From: Candidatus Manganitrophus sp.
GTDB taxonomy: Bacteria > Nitrospirota > Nitrospiria > SBBL01 > Manganitrophaceae
DNA: 64,000 bases
Assembly (NCBI GenBank): GCA_028865235.1
Contig: CP114561.1
Coordinates: forward strand, 186,001 to 250,000
Reading direction: 5' to 3'
The notes beneath the pieces were generated by a model. The model searched no databases and was not told the origin of the DNA. It saw only the letters and a program-made list of their open reading frames with translations. The number at the start of each line of letters is the position of its first letter. The first letter of the stretch is position 1. Below are positions 20,352-30,844 of the stretch, piece by piece. Made by a program: the position numbers and the translations under genes.

Positions 20352-22007
20352 AGTCGATCCGACTTCCATGGAATCCGGAGGGACAGCGTCTCTTTTGGTG
20401 GGGCGCGGCGCTGCCGGCGGTGTTGCTCGGAATCATTTACAGCAACGGCATTGCCTATATGGTCCATAAGTGGTATGCCGACGAAAATTACGGCCACGGC
20501 TTTTTTGTTCCGTTGATCAGCCTCTATCTGATTTGGCAGCAGCGGCATCGCCTCCGGGAAAAAAAGCTTCAAGGGTCGTGGTGGGGGGTTCCCGTTCTCC
20601 TCATCGGAGTGGGGCTCTATTTCATCGGAGAGCTGGCCACCATTTACGTGGTGGTTCACCTCTCCCTTTGGGTCGTTCTGATCGGCCTCACCCTCGCCGC
20701 CATCGGCGGGGAGGGGATGCGGATCATTGCCTTTCCCCCTCTTTTATCTTCTGGCGATGATCCCGCTTCCCGATTTTCTCTATCAAGGTCTTTCAGGGTG
20801 GCTTCAGTTGGTTTCTTCGGCCTTAGGGGTCGGCTGCCTTCAGGTCATCGGGGTGACCGCCTTTCGGGAAGGAAACGTGATCGATCTCGGACCGATCCAG
20901 CTTCAGGTGGTGGAGGCGTGCAGCGGGTTGCGTTATCTCTTTCCGCTGGCGGCCCTGGCGTTGATCTGCGCTTATCTTTTCCGTGAAAAGTTATGGAAGC
21001 GGGTGCTCCTCTTTCTTTCCAGTTTTCCGATTGCGATTTTCCTGAATGGATTCCGAATCGGAATGACCGGCCTGTTGGTCGATCTTTACGGAATACAGAC
21101 GGCGGAAGGATTTTTTCACAGTTTCTCGGGCTGGCTTCTTTTTGTCAGCAGCCTATCGATTCTTTTCGCCGAGATGTGGTTGCTCGCACGGATCGATGCC
21201 GGAAAGCGAAAGGATTTTCGAGAGTGGTTCGGAGCCGGGCTCGATCCGGTCGGGGCGCCGCGCCTTTCCGCGACGGCCTCCCTTCAAACGGCGCTTCGCC
21301 CGCCGCCGTCAACGTATCTCTTCTCGGTCGCCTTATTGGTTCCGGTTCTCTTTGTCTCCATGCAGATCAATGCCCGTGAGGAGATCGTCCCTTCGCGCGA
21401 ATCGTTCACCGAATTCCCGATGCAGGTGGCGGCATGGAGCGGAAAACCGCTCGTGATGGAGGAAGCCTATCGCAACGCCCTTCGCTTCGATGATTATCTG
21501 CTGGCCGACTATCAGTCGCCGGAGCGGGCGCCGATTAATCTCTACGTCGCCTATTACGGCTCGCAGAAAAAGGGGCAGTCGGCCCATTCCCCCCGCACCT
21601 GCATCCCGGGAGGGGGATGGGAAATCACCTCGCTTCGGACGATCCGGATCGACGCGGAAGGCGCCGCGATCCCGCCGCTCTGGGCGAATCGGGTTTTGAT
21701 CCAAAAGGGAGACCAAAAACAGCTCGTCTATTATTGGTTTCAACAGCGGGGGAGAATCTTGACGAACGAATACCTGGTCAAGTTTTATCTTCTCTGGGAT
21801 GCCGTGACCCTGAATCGAACGGATGGGGCGTTGGTCCGACTGACCGCCGCGATCTCACCGGGGGAGAGCGAATCAAGCGTAGACGATCGTCTGGTCGGTT
21901 TTGCGAGAACCGTTCGACCTCACTTAGGCCGGTATATTCCGGATCACATTCAACCGGAAGACGATTTTTCTCCGTCTCCCATCGTACGGACAGCGAATGG
22001 TGATTAA
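20348..22007 (+). CDS. xrtD: Exosortase fused to EpsI domain (XrtD type), frameshifted
   Basis: An inner-membrane transpeptidase-like protein of about 552 residues that cleaves PEP/VPLPA-CTERM proteins. The first half has about eight membrane segments with the catalytic triad: Cys in VVEACSGLRYL, Arg in LNGFRIGMTG and His in GFFHSFSGW. The C-terminal part is an EpsI domain (NLYVAYYGSQKKGQSAHSPR, CIPGGGWEI). I recall the exosortase-EpsI fusion as a feature of the VPLPA-specific type, matching the tail of the protein at 3601. An extra C in the C5 run near 20741-20746 breaks the frame; removing it restores AFPLFYLLAMIPLPDFLY. The start ATG overlaps the previous TGA. Confidence 0.87.
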
Positions 22008-23635
22008 TCTCTTTTTTGTCTTTGTTTCCTCCTTGGTCATTTGTATGGGGCTGATCCCTTTTTTAATTAAAGGAGCGGCTTACTTCAACGTCCTCGACCT
22101 GCCGGGAGGAAGGAAGATGCATTCGGCTCCGATCGCCCGGGTCGGAGGAATCGCGTTTGCCGCCGGCGCTCTGGCGTCGATTCTCATTTGGGTGCCGGTC
22201 GATCGGATCATCTTTGCTTATTTAGGTGGTGCCGCGATCATTATTTTCTTCGGTGTGATGGATGACCGGATCAATCTAGATTTTAAGCTAAAACTTTTGG
22301 CCCAACTGATCGCGGCGGCATTCGTGATCGGCGTCGGGGAGATCCGTCTGAGCACCCTCCCGTTTTTAGAAGAGATCACCCTGCCGATTTGGCTCGGGTT
22401 GCCGCTGACGATCCTTCTCTTGGTGGGGGTGACAAATGCAATCAACCTCTCGGATGGGTTGGACGGCCTTGCGGGAGGGCTCTCTCTGTTAAGCCTCGGC
22501 GGAATGGCCTATCTCGCCTTTCTGTCGGACGATGCCCTTGTCCTTTCGATCTCTTTGTCGGTGATGGGAGGAATTTTGGGATTTTTGCGGTTCAATACCT
22601 ATCCGGCACGGATTTTCATGGGGGACGGGGGGAGTCAATTTCTTGGTTTTTCAGTCGGGGTGGCGGCGATCTTGCTGACCGATCCGGGACGGGGGGGATA
22701 CAGCCCGCTGGTGGTGCTGATGATTATCGGATTGCCGATTCTCGATACGATCAGCGTGATGGGGCAGCGGCGGGTAGAGGGCCGCTCCCTTTTCTCGGCC
22801 GACCGAAACCACCTTCATCACAAGTTATTGACGATCGGTTTTTTTCACCATGAAGCGGTCACGTTAATCTATGGGTTTCAGGGGGTGATGGTCAGCTTGG
22901 CCGTTCTTTTCTATTGGCGCGGGGAGGCGGAGATTGCGATTGCATTGACCCTTTTGACCCTCCTTTTTTTCTCCCTGATCGTTCTTGCCCGACGGGGCCG
23001 GCTGAAATTTCGTCGAATCGATCGGGAGGAGCCGTTCGCGAACGCTCCGAGTTTGAAAGACCAAGAGAGCCGCCCCTTGAACGACCTTCCGACCCAACTT
23101 TTGGGGATCGGTATTTCCCTCTTTTTGATCGTCAGCGTTTTTATTCCAAGGCAAGTGCCGATCGATTTCGGCCTGATGGCGATCGCTCTTTTCGGGTTGT
23201 TGCTGGTGGGACTTTGGTTTTTTCAGCGATCGGCGCCGCTTTTGGTTCGGCTGGGGCTTTATGTCGGGGGAACCTTCGTCGTTTATTTAAGCGAAGGTGC
23301 TCCCCCGGCGGGCGGTTGGCCGATCCATACAATTTTAGATCTCTTCTTTGTTTTTGCGGCGGTGCTGGTCTTCGTCAGTATTCAGCTGAACCGAGAGAAA
23401 CCGTTTCAAACGACCCCGCTCGACTATCTGGTTCTTTTTGTGTCGCTGGTGGCGCCGGCGCTTCCCGGGATGCGAATCGGCGAAGTTCCGATCGGCCTGA
23501 TGGGGGGGGAAATTGATCGTTTTATTTTTTGCTTACGAGCTGTTGTTAAGCCGTCTCTCGGCGCGGCTGACCCAATGGGGTCTGGTGGCCCTTTGGGCGC
23601 TTCTGGTGCTGGGGGTTCGGGCCTGGATGGTCTGA
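21997..23635 (+). CDS. WecA/MraY-type sugar-1-phosphate transferase with C-terminal extension
   Basis: A polytopic transferase that puts the first sugar phosphate on undecaprenyl phosphate. Hallmarks are DLPGGRKMHSAPIARVGG, VMDDRINLDFKLKLLAQ, NAINLSDGLDGLAGG (catalytic Asp cluster), MGDGGSQFLGF and DRNHLHHKL. After about residue 340 comes an unusual membrane extension of roughly 200 residues. An extra G in the G8 run at 23502-23509 shifts the frame; the corrected chain reads GGKLIVLFFAYELLLSRLSA and stops at 23633-23635. Without correction the frame reads on to 23709 as low-complexity sequence. It overlaps the exosortase gene by 11 bp. Confidence 0.87.
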
Positions 23636-23695
23636 ACATGTCATTGAAGATTGAAAATAAAAAAGCGCCTGATCGATCGTCTCAGGAGGAGACTC

Positions 23696-26086
23696 ATGAA
23701 GGGCAATAAAATAGGATGGATTTGGGTATTCTCCTTGTTGATTGTCCTGGTCGGTTGCGGCGGACCCGAGGTGAGAAAAGCCAAGTATACAGCGCGGGCG
23801 CAGCAGTATATTCAGGAGGAAAATTGGCCGAAGGCGCGGGTTGCCTTACGCAATGTCCTGAAGATCGATCCGAACGACTCCGAAGCGAACTATCTGGTCG
23901 CCTTGGTGGAAGAAAAAGAGAAGAATTGGCTCAACGCGTTCCGGTACTATTCGAGGGTGGTCGAGTTGAATCCGGATCACCGGGCGGCGCTCGTAAAGCT
24001 TGGACGGTTTTACATGGAAGGGGGAGCGACCGATCGGGTGGTGGAGATCGCGGAGAGAATTTTGGAAAAACATCCCGGAGACCCTGCGGCGGAGGTTCTT
24101 CAAGCCGGTGTACGCCTCAAAAAAGGAGAAAAAGCCGAGGCGCTGGCGCAGCTGGAACAGTTGGTTCGTAAATATCCGGGGGAGCCCGACCCGGTCAGCT
24201 TTTTGGCCGCGCTCTATATTGATGGAAATCGTTTAGCGGAAGCGGAGAAACTTTTCCGGCAGGCGGTGGAAAAAAATCCGAAAAGCGTTGTCCTGTTGAA
24301 TAATCTTGGAAATACGCTGGTCCGCTTGGGACGATCGGAAGAGACGGAGGAGATCCTTCACCGAATTATCGAGATGGAGCCGAAAGTCTTCCAACATCGG
24401 CTGAGATTGGCGGCGTTCTACCGCTCCCGGAATGATCTGGATAAGGCGGAGTCCACCTTAAGGGAAGCGGTTCAACTCGATCCGGAGAGTGAAGAGCGGC
24501 GGTTGGTTTTGGCGGAGTTCATCGCGACCAGTCGGAGTCTTCAGGAAGGGGAGAAGGTGTTTCTGGAAGCGAGGAAAACCTTATCGCGATCGATGAAGAT
24601 CCGTTTTGCCCTGGGTCGGTTTTACGAAGATACGGAACAGCCGTCTAAAGCCCGGACGGTTTACCAGGAGGTGGTCGATGAAGAGGGAAACCGCCCCGCG
24701 GCGTTGGACGCAAAGGTAATGTTGGCGACGCTCGACTTGGCCGAAGGCAAGAAAGAGGCGGCCGAAAAACGCCTGAACGAGGTTCTTAAAGAGAACCCTC
24801 GGTCGTCGGAAGCGCTGCTTCTTCGGGGGAAGATGGCGCTGGCGAAGGAAGAGGAAAAAGAGGCGGTGCAGGCGTTCCGCAGTGTTCTCAAGGATCAACC
24901 GCAGCGCTCGGATATCCAAGCCCTGTTGGGGGAAGCTTATTATCTAGAGGGCGAGTCGACACTGGCGCGCGAGAGTTTGGAGAAGGCGGTTCTGCTGAAT
25001 CCACAAGAAATCGGCGCCGTCCGGAGATTGGCCCAACTGGATGGGGTCGAAGGTCGCCATAAAGAGGGACGCCGACGGCTGGAATCGATCGTCGCGAAAA
25101 CGCCTGACGATCTGGAGTCGCTCCAGCTGTTGATGCATGCTCAGCTGGCCGATCACGATTTTCGTGCGGCCGAATCAACCTTGACGAAGATCCGGGCGGT
25201 AACGGACCATTCATTCATCATTGGAATGGCGGAGGGGGATTTTCACCAGGCGAAGAAGAATTGGGAGCCGGCGATCGCCGCTTTTGAACGCGCTGCGGCA
25301 TCCCGGCCCGATTCCCTCGATCCCCTCTTAGCGTTGGTTCGAATCGAATTGACCAGGGGAAATGGGGATCCGGCGTTACGGCGTCTTCAAAAAGTGATCG
25401 CGGCGCAACCGGATCATCCTTTTGCTCATGGAATGCTGGGAGAAGTCCTTTTAACGAAAGGCCGGTTCGAAGAAGCGGAAGCGGCTTTCGAGACCGCCAA
25501 CCGAATCAAACCCGATTGGGTCGCCCCCTGGCTAAACCGGGCGAGTCTTCAGCGCGCTCAGAAGGATCTTTCCGGAGCGATATCACTTCTAGAGACCGGA
25601 CGGAAGGCAAACCCGAAATCGACGGAGCTGCGGCTTCTTCTTGCTTCTATTTTGAATGAGACCGGAGAAGTCGATCGGGCGATTCAGCTTTATGAATCGG
25701 TTTTGAAGGATCAACCGAAATCGGTCGTGGCGGCCAATAACCTGGCGCTCCTTTTGGCCGATCACAAAGGGGATCCGAAGAGTCTCGAACGCGCCCTGGC
25801 GTTGAGCCGGGATTTTGAAAAGTATGCCTCGAGCAATGAACTACTCGATACCCTCGGATGGGTCTACACCAAGACGGGACAGTCGAAAGAAGCAGTTCGC
25901 TTGCTGCGGCAAGTGGTCGACAGGGCTCCGAACCATCCGCTCTTTCAGTACCATCTCGGGGTCGCTTATTATAAGGTGGGAGAGTCGATGAAGGCGAAAG
26001 AGGCATTGACCAGAGCGATTCAATCTGGAAAGGCGTTTTCCGGTTTAGAAGAGGCCAAGTCGATCTTGGCAGAAACGAAGGGGTAG
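23696..26086 (+). CDS. PrsT-like TPR lipoprotein of exosortase EPS systems
   Basis: A long TPR protein of about 796 residues. ATG 23696 follows AGGAGGA. The N-terminus is a lipoprotein signal (FSLLIVLVGCGG, lipobox LVGC). The rest is a chain of some 20 tetratricopeptide repeats, for example ALVKLGRFYMEGGATDRVVE and AANNLALLLADHKGD. Proteins of this kind accompany XrtA/XrtD loci and are thought to scaffold the trans-envelope export complex. It would face the periplasm, anchored in the inner or outer membrane. The gene is intact and ends one base before the Wza-like gene. Confidence 0.87.
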   Translation: MKGNKIGWIWVFSLLIVLVGCGGPEVRKAKYTARAQQYIQEENWPKARVALRNVLKIDPNDSEANYLVALVEEKEKNWLNAFRYYSRVVELNPDHRAALVKLGRFYMEGGATDRVVEIAERILEKHPGDPAAEVLQAGVRLKKGEKAEALAQLEQLVRKYPGEPDPVSFLAALYIDGNRLAEAEKLFRQAVEKNPKSVVLLNNLGNTLVRLGRSEETEEILHRIIEMEPKVFQHRLRLAAFYRSRNDLDKAESTLREAVQLDPESEERRLVLAEFIATSRSLQEGEKVFLEARKTLSRSMKIRFALGRFYEDTEQPSKARTVYQEVVDEEGNRPAALDAKVMLATLDLAEGKKEAAEKRLNEVLKENPRSSEALLLRGKMALAKEEEKEAVQAFRSVLKDQPQRSDIQALLGEAYYLEGESTLARESLEKAVLLNPQEIGAVRRLAQLDGVEGRHKEGRRRLESIVAKTPDDLESLQLLMHAQLADHDFRAAESTLTKIRAVTDHSFIIGMAEGDFHQAKKNWEPAIAAFERAAASRPDSLDPLLALVRIELTRGNGDPALRRLQKVIAAQPDHPFAHGMLGEVLLTKGRFEEAEAAFETANRIKPDWVAPWLNRASLQRAQKDLSGAISLLETGRKANPKSTELRLLLASILNETGEVDRAIQLYESVLKDQPKSVVAANNLALLLADHKGDPKSLERALALSRDFEKYASSNELLDTLGWVYTKTGQSKEAVRLLRQVVDRAPNHPLFQYHLGVAYYKVGESMKAKEALTRAIQSGKAFSGLEEAKSILAETKG

Positions 26087-26087
26087 G

Positions 26088-26657
26088 ATGAAAAAATATT
26101 CGGTCTGGATCGTTCTTATATTTGTAGGTTTTTTTCGGGTTTTCTCCGTTTCCGCCCAGGAAGGGGTGGCCGGTCCGGGATATCTCATCGGACCGGAGGA
26201 TCTGCTCCATATCTCGGTCTGGAGAGACGAAAGCTTGACCCGTCAAGTCGTGGTCCGGCCGGATGGAATGATCTCTTTCCCTTTGGTCGGCGATATTCGA
26301 GCGGAAGAGAGAACGGTGGATGAAATAAAAAACGATCTGGTTCGGCGTCTCGCCCCGTTTATGCCGAACGCGACGGTCTCCGTTGCCGTTGAGAAGATCA
26401 ACAGCTACAAAATCTACGTGCTCGGAAAAGTAAATCGGCCCGGGGAATATTTAGTGGGGCGCCCGACCGATATTCTTCAGGCGCTCAGTCTGGCGGGGGG
26501 ATTAACGCCTTACGCCGCGGAAAATAATATCCGACTCGTCCGCCGGGAAAAAGGGGGCCAGAAAAGCGCCATCTTTCGTTACGGCGAGGTTGTGAACGGG
26601 GAGAATTTGGAGCAAAATATTGTCCTGAAACGGGGTGATGTGGTGATTGTGCCGTGA
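26088..26657 (+). CDS. Wza-like polysaccharide export protein (Poly_export/SLBB)
   Basis: 189 residues with a signal peptide (to about SVSAQ). The Poly_export domain follows (GYLIGPEDLLHISVWRDESL, VRPDGMISFPLVGDI), then an SLBB segment (KIYVLGKVNRPGEYLVG, ALSLAGGLTPYAAENNIRLV). Family members form the periplasmic/outer-membrane gate for EPS. No lipobox Cys is visible, so it probably needs the barrel protein encoded next. Coupled to that gene by a GTGA overlap. Confidence 0.9.
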   Translation: MKKYSVWIVLIFVGFFRVFSVSAQEGVAGPGYLIGPEDLLHISVWRDESLTRQVVVRPDGMISFPLVGDIRAEERTVDEIKNDLVRRLAPFMPNATVSVAVEKINSYKIYVLGKVNRPGEYLVGRPTDILQALSLAGGLTPYAAENNIRLVRREKGGQKSAIFRYGEVVNGENLEQNIVLKRGDVVIVP

Positions 26658-27888
26658 CCAACGTTTCACGCCGACGGCACGGTGATCGGCCCTTGTCACA
26701 AAGCCGTTTAGATTTTTTTCCACACAGCGGCCGCAGGCTCCTGGCGCTGATTGTTTTGCTCCTTTTACCAGCCCCTATGGAGGCGATGGAATATACGGCT
26801 CTTCCGTCTGTGAGCGTCCGAGAGGAGGTGAATGATAATCTCCTGATGACCTCACAGCCCCATGACACCGTCTGGGGGAGCCATCTTATCCCGTCGCTTC
26901 GGTTGAGCGCGGCGATGGAGCGGTGGCGGGTGGACGGGAACTTTTGGGCGAACCTCTCCCGATATGTGGGGGAGGAGGGGCTCGATATGAACGAGGCTTC
27001 TCTAAAGCTCTCTTCCGAATACCGGACGGAGCGGAATCTTTGGAGATTATTCGGAGAGGTCATCCGGGATGCGGCCTGGAAGAGCGAATTGCTGGAGACT
27101 GGGGTTATTCTGGCGATCCAGCGGCGCAACGTCGGGGTCTTCGGCGGAAGCTGGAGCGGCACGCTGACGGAACGGATAACCCTGATGGGAGAGATTGAAT
27201 ATCGCGAGACTCGCTACAGCGATGATCGGGAGGGGGGCTTTTTGATTATGAAGTCATTCTGGGAACGATCCAGACGATCTATTCCCTTTCGGAGAAAGAT
27301 CAACTCAGGGCGAGCGTTGAGCTTTTGAACTATCGGGCCGCTTCGGTGGGGGTGCAGTCCAAGAATGTCGGGCTTCAGCTTTCATGGGTTCATCCTTTTT
27401 CTGAAACGTTCGAGGCGACCTTCTCCGTCGGAGTTCGGGAGTTGTTTAACGAGTTTTCAACCGGGGGGGAAACTCAGAAAGAGAGAGATCTCGGTTGGCT
27501 GGCGGGGGGGACGGTTCGGAAAACATGGGAGCGGACCTCTTTACGGGGAGAGGCGACCCGACAGGTCGATCCGAGCGGGGGAGGCTATTTGATCGAAGTG
27601 AATCGCCTCTCCGGCGCAATCGAACAAGAGCTGACACAGACCACTTCCGGCTCGCTGGTGGCCAATTTTTATTTGACCCGACCGCTTCGGGGCGAACTTT
27701 CCCCTCCCGACAGCACTTCTTACAACATCGGTCCGAGATGGACATGGAATTGGACAGAGGCGTGGTCGATGTTGATCGGGTACCGATATGCCTGGCTGAA
27801 ACGGGACGACGGCTCCGAGCCGATTTATTCCAATTCGATCTCGTGGATGCTGACCTATCATGGGTTGGGATGGTCGAAATCGCGTTAG
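26654..27888 (+). CDS. Outer-membrane beta-barrel of exosortase EPS systems, frameshifted
   Basis: About 411 residues. A basic leader and a hydrophobic segment (LLALIVLLLLPAPMEAM) are followed by alternating amphipathic strands typical of the outer-membrane beta-barrel family linked to PEP-CTERM loci (YTALPSVSVREEVNDNLLM near the N-terminus, IGYRYAWLKRDDGSEPIYSN near the end). It would provide the outer-membrane pore for the polymer. One T is missing in the T5 run at 27239-27243; restoring it gives REGGFFDYEVILGT. The start is GTG 26654, overlapping the previous TGA, with a long N-region before the hydrophobic core. Confidence 0.78.
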
Positions 27889-27931
27889 TTTTTTAATGAG
27901 ACGGAAGCTTCATTTTCAGATGGGAGTGAAC

Positions 27932-29671
27932 ATGGAACAAAAGACAAAAACCCTCAGAGATTATCTCCATTTTGTACGGCGCCGGAGATGGCAGATGTTG
28001 GTCCCGATCATTCTGCTCATGATCATCGGGGTGAGCATCGCTTATTCACTCTCCCCGGTCTACCGCTCGACGGCGACCATCTTGATTGAAGAACAAGAGG
28101 TCCCGACCGATCTGGTCCGATCGACCGTGACCAGCTATGCCGACCAAAGAATCCAGACGATCAAACATCAGGTCATGAGCCGGTCGACGCTTCTGAAGGT
28201 GATCGATCAGTACAGCCTTTATCCGCAGCTTCGAGGAAAAGCGACCACGGAGGCATTGCTGAAACGATTTACCGATGATGTCCGGATCGAGGTGATCAGC
28301 GCCGATGTGGTCGATCGACGGACGGGCCAACAGACCCGCGCCACCATCGCCTTTACGCTCGCCTACGACGGGGAAACCCCGCCGCTCGCGCAAATGGTCG
28401 CGAACGAGCTGACGAGCCTCTTTCTTGCCGAAAATCTTCGAACCCGGGAGCGAAGCGCCCAAGAGACAACCGCTTTCCTTCAAAAGGAGGCGGAGAACTT
28501 ATCCAACCGAATCGAAACACTCGAAAAAAAGATCGCGGAGTTTAAGCATCAAGCGGGAGGCGCCCTCCCGGAGCTGAACCAAGTCAACATTCAACTCATG
28601 AACCAATTTGATCGCGAGCTGCTCAATGCTGATCGGGAGGTACGCAGCCTGGAGGATCGAAAGATCTATCTGGAGGGTCAACTCGCGACCCTCAAACCGA
28701 ACACGCCGATGGTTTCCGCGGACGGCGAGCGAATTTTGGATACGGAAGAGCGGCTCAAAGCGCTTCGGGCGCAATACGTGAGCAGCAGCGCGCTCCTCTC
28801 TTCAAACCATCCCGATATGATCAAAATGAAGCGGGAGATTGAAGCCCTCGAAAAGGCGGCGGGGGAATCCTCCGCCGCAGATGTCCTTTTTAAAAAATTA
28901 ACCGAGGAGCGAACGAATCTAGCCGCGTTGACGGAACGGTTTGGAGAGAAGCATCCCGATGTCCTCCGCGCCCGGCGAGTCGTCGCTTCTCTTGAAGACG
29001 AAATCCGCCGGACGCGTCCCGAAAAAAAAGTAGCGGTCGCGCCGGAGAATCCCGCCTACATTATGATCCAAGCGCAGCTCTCCTCGACGATCAACGATTT
29101 AAAATCGATGCGGTCGACGCAGGCAAGCCTCAAACAACGGGTGGCGGAAATCGCCGGACGGTTGGAGAAGACCCCGATGCTGGAGCAGAAATATTTTGAT
29201 CTCACGCGCGACCGGGACAACTCCGTCCAAAAGTATCATGAGATCCGCTCGAAACTTCTGGAGGCGAGGGTTGCCGAAGGGTTGGAGGCGGACCGGAAAG
29301 CGGAGCGCTTCTCCCTGATCGATCCGCCGGCGCTTCCGGAGCGCCCGGAAAAACCGAATCGTCCGGCCATTCTCCTTTTAACGATGGTCTTTGCGATGAT
29401 CGGCGGCATCGGGTATGGCGCGGCCGTGGAAAGCCTCGATCATGCCGTCTACACGGCCGAGCAGATTTGGGAGATCACCGAGGTCTCCCCCTTGGCCGTG
29501 GTGCCCTATATTCAGAACAAAGAGGACACAGGGCGGCAACGCAAGAAAAGGGGTTGGTTGCTTTGGGGAGGAGTCCTCTCAGCGGTTCTGCTCGTGAGCC
29601 TTATCCATTTTTTCTGGTTTCCGTTGGATGTGATCTGGTATGCTGCGCTAAGAAAGTTGGGTCTGGAATAA
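27932..29671 (+). CDS. Wzz-like chain-length/polysaccharide co-polymerase
   Basis: 579 residues with a transmembrane segment near each end (LVPIILLMIIGVSIAYSL; ILLLTMVFAMIGGIGYGAAV plus a further hydrophobic C-terminus) and a long coiled-coil periplasmic part between (RIETLEKKIAEFKHQAGG, KKLTEERTNLAALTERFG). This is the GumC/Wzz architecture that sets chain length and works with a tyrosine autokinase. ATG 27932 has GGGAG 5 bases upstream; an upstream in-frame extension to 27860 overlaps the barrel gene and is unlikely. The kinase-like gene follows after 10 bp. Confidence 0.87.
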   Translation: MEQKTKTLRDYLHFVRRRRWQMLVPIILLMIIGVSIAYSLSPVYRSTATILIEEQEVPTDLVRSTVTSYADQRIQTIKHQVMSRSTLLKVIDQYSLYPQLRGKATTEALLKRFTDDVRIEVISADVVDRRTGQQTRATIAFTLAYDGETPPLAQMVANELTSLFLAENLRTRERSAQETTAFLQKEAENLSNRIETLEKKIAEFKHQAGGALPELNQVNIQLMNQFDRELLNADREVRSLEDRKIYLEGQLATLKPNTPMVSADGERILDTEERLKALRAQYVSSSALLSSNHPDMIKMKREIEALEKAAGESSAADVLFKKLTEERTNLAALTERFGEKHPDVLRARRVVASLEDEIRRTRPEKKVAVAPENPAYIMIQAQLSSTINDLKSMRSTQASLKQRVAEIAGRLEKTPMLEQKYFDLTRDRDNSVQKYHEIRSKLLEARVAEGLEADRKAERFSLIDPPALPERPEKPNRPAILLLTMVFAMIGGIGYGAAVESLDHAVYTAEQIWEITEVSPLAVVPYIQNKEDTGRQRKKRGWLLWGGVLSAVLLVSLIHFFWFPLDVIWYAALRKLGLE

Positions 29672-29681
29672 AGGAGAAGCG

Positions 29682-30458
29682 ATGGCGGAAGAAGAATCTT
29701 CGATAGATCAAACGCAAGAATTGCAGCGGATCGGAAACGGACATCTGCCGGATCAGCCCTCCCTCCATGTGATGGTCCCGGACAAGATTGTCTACACCCA
29801 CACCCGATTGGTCACCCTCTCCCCCGCCCGTTTGCGGGAACGGCGGGTGATTGCTGCCTTAGAAGAGGGTCCTCTCACCGAGGCCTACAAGATCTTGCGC
29901 ACCCAAGTGATGCTTCGGATGCGGGAGAATGGATGGAACCTCTTGGGAGTCACGTGCCCCGGACCGGGGGCGGGGAATACGTTGACTGCAGCCAATCTGG
30001 CCGTCAGCCTCGCGTTGGAGGTCCGCCAAACGGTTCTCTTGGTCGATGCCAACCTTCGTAACCCGGCGGTACATCAACTCTTTGGAATCGCGGAAAGCCC
30101 GGGCCTGGTCGACCATCTTCTGGATCAGAAGCCGGTCGAGGATCTTTTGGTTCATCCCGGCCTTCCGCGACTCGTTCTCCTCCCGGCGGGCAGAGCGGTC
30201 AGAAGTCCCAGTGAATTGCTGACCTCTCCCCGGATGCTCTCGCTTATCAGCGAACTGAAACACCGTTATGCATCCCGAATCGTTATTTTTGATCTGCCGC
30301 CGCTTCTACCGACCGATGATGTACTGGCCCTCTCCCCCTATATCGACGCAATGCTTTTGGTGATTGAGTCGGGACGCACTCAAAAGGAAGAAATTGTACA
30401 ATCTCTCCGTCTACTGAAAGGGGTGCCGATTCTGGGCACAGTTTTGAATAAAGGGTAA
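29682..30458 (+). CDS. CpsD/CapB-like tyrosine autokinase homologue with altered P-loop
   Basis: A cytoplasmic BY-kinase-type ATPase of 258 residues, the partner of Wzz-like proteins. Walker A' is TVLLVDANLRNPA and Walker B is SRIVIFDLPPLL. The Walker A region reads PGPGAGNTLTAANLA, with Asn where the catalytic Lys normally stands. Phosphoryl transfer is therefore uncertain, or the substitution is a clade trait. No Tyr cluster is visible at the C-terminus. The frame stops at LNKG, but the next frame continues plausibly (SIDLNGTRYLQAIDDLMKVF) to TAG 30533-30535, so a one-base slip near 30450 may have cut off about 25 residues. Confidence 0.8.
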   Translation: MAEEESSIDQTQELQRIGNGHLPDQPSLHVMVPDKIVYTHTRLVTLSPARLRERRVIAALEEGPLTEAYKILRTQVMLRMRENGWNLLGVTCPGPGAGNTLTAANLAVSLALEVRQTVLLVDANLRNPAVHQLFGIAESPGLVDHLLDQKPVEDLLVHPGLPRLVLLPAGRAVRSPSELLTSPRMLSLISELKHRYASRIVIFDLPPLLPTDDVLALSPYIDAMLLVIESGRTQKEEIVQSLRLLKGVPILGTVLNKG

Positions 30459-30577
30459 GATCGATTGATTTGAATGGTACCCGTTATCTCCAAGCCATTG
30501 ATGATTTGATGAAGGTTTTTTCGGGGAACGAATAGAAAGTTATCGTAAATTTATACATTTTTATTACAGTAAAATAA

Positions 30578-30618
30578 AAAGGAGTTAGCTGTTGTCCGCT
30601 AACTCCTTTGATATTTTT
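30578..30618. terminator. Bidirectional intrinsic terminator
   Basis: AAAGGAGTTAGC (30578-30589) pairs perfectly with GCTAACTCCTTT (30598-30609). A TATTTTT tail follows on the plus strand and an A-rich tract (30571-30580) lies on the other side. It should end both the EPS operon and the minus-strand tRNA-Ala transcript. Confidence 0.85.
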
Positions 30619-30693
30619 GGTGGAGCTGAGGGGGATCGAACCCCTGACCCCAAGACTGCCAGCCTTGTGCTCTCCCAGCTGAGCTACAGCCCC
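30618..30693 (-). tRNA. tRNA-Ala (anticodon GGC)
   Basis: The minus strand folds as a complete 76-nt tRNA. The acceptor arms are GGGGCTG and CAGCTCC with discriminator A and an encoded CCA. The D arm is GCTCAGCTGGGAGAGC. The anticodon stem CAAGG/TCTTG encloses CTGGCAG, giving anticodon GGC. The T arm AGGGGTTCGATCCCCCT is standard. Confidence 0.97.
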
Positions 30694-30844
30694 ATATGAT
30701 CCAAAATTGTGTTGAGGATGATATCATCCGGAGTAGGGGATGTCAAGGTTTTGTCTTGACATTAAAAATCATAAAACCTATGATGGGATTGCTTATAAGG
30801 CCGCCCGGCCTTTTTTTAATGACTTGAATCAGGACGAATCAATT

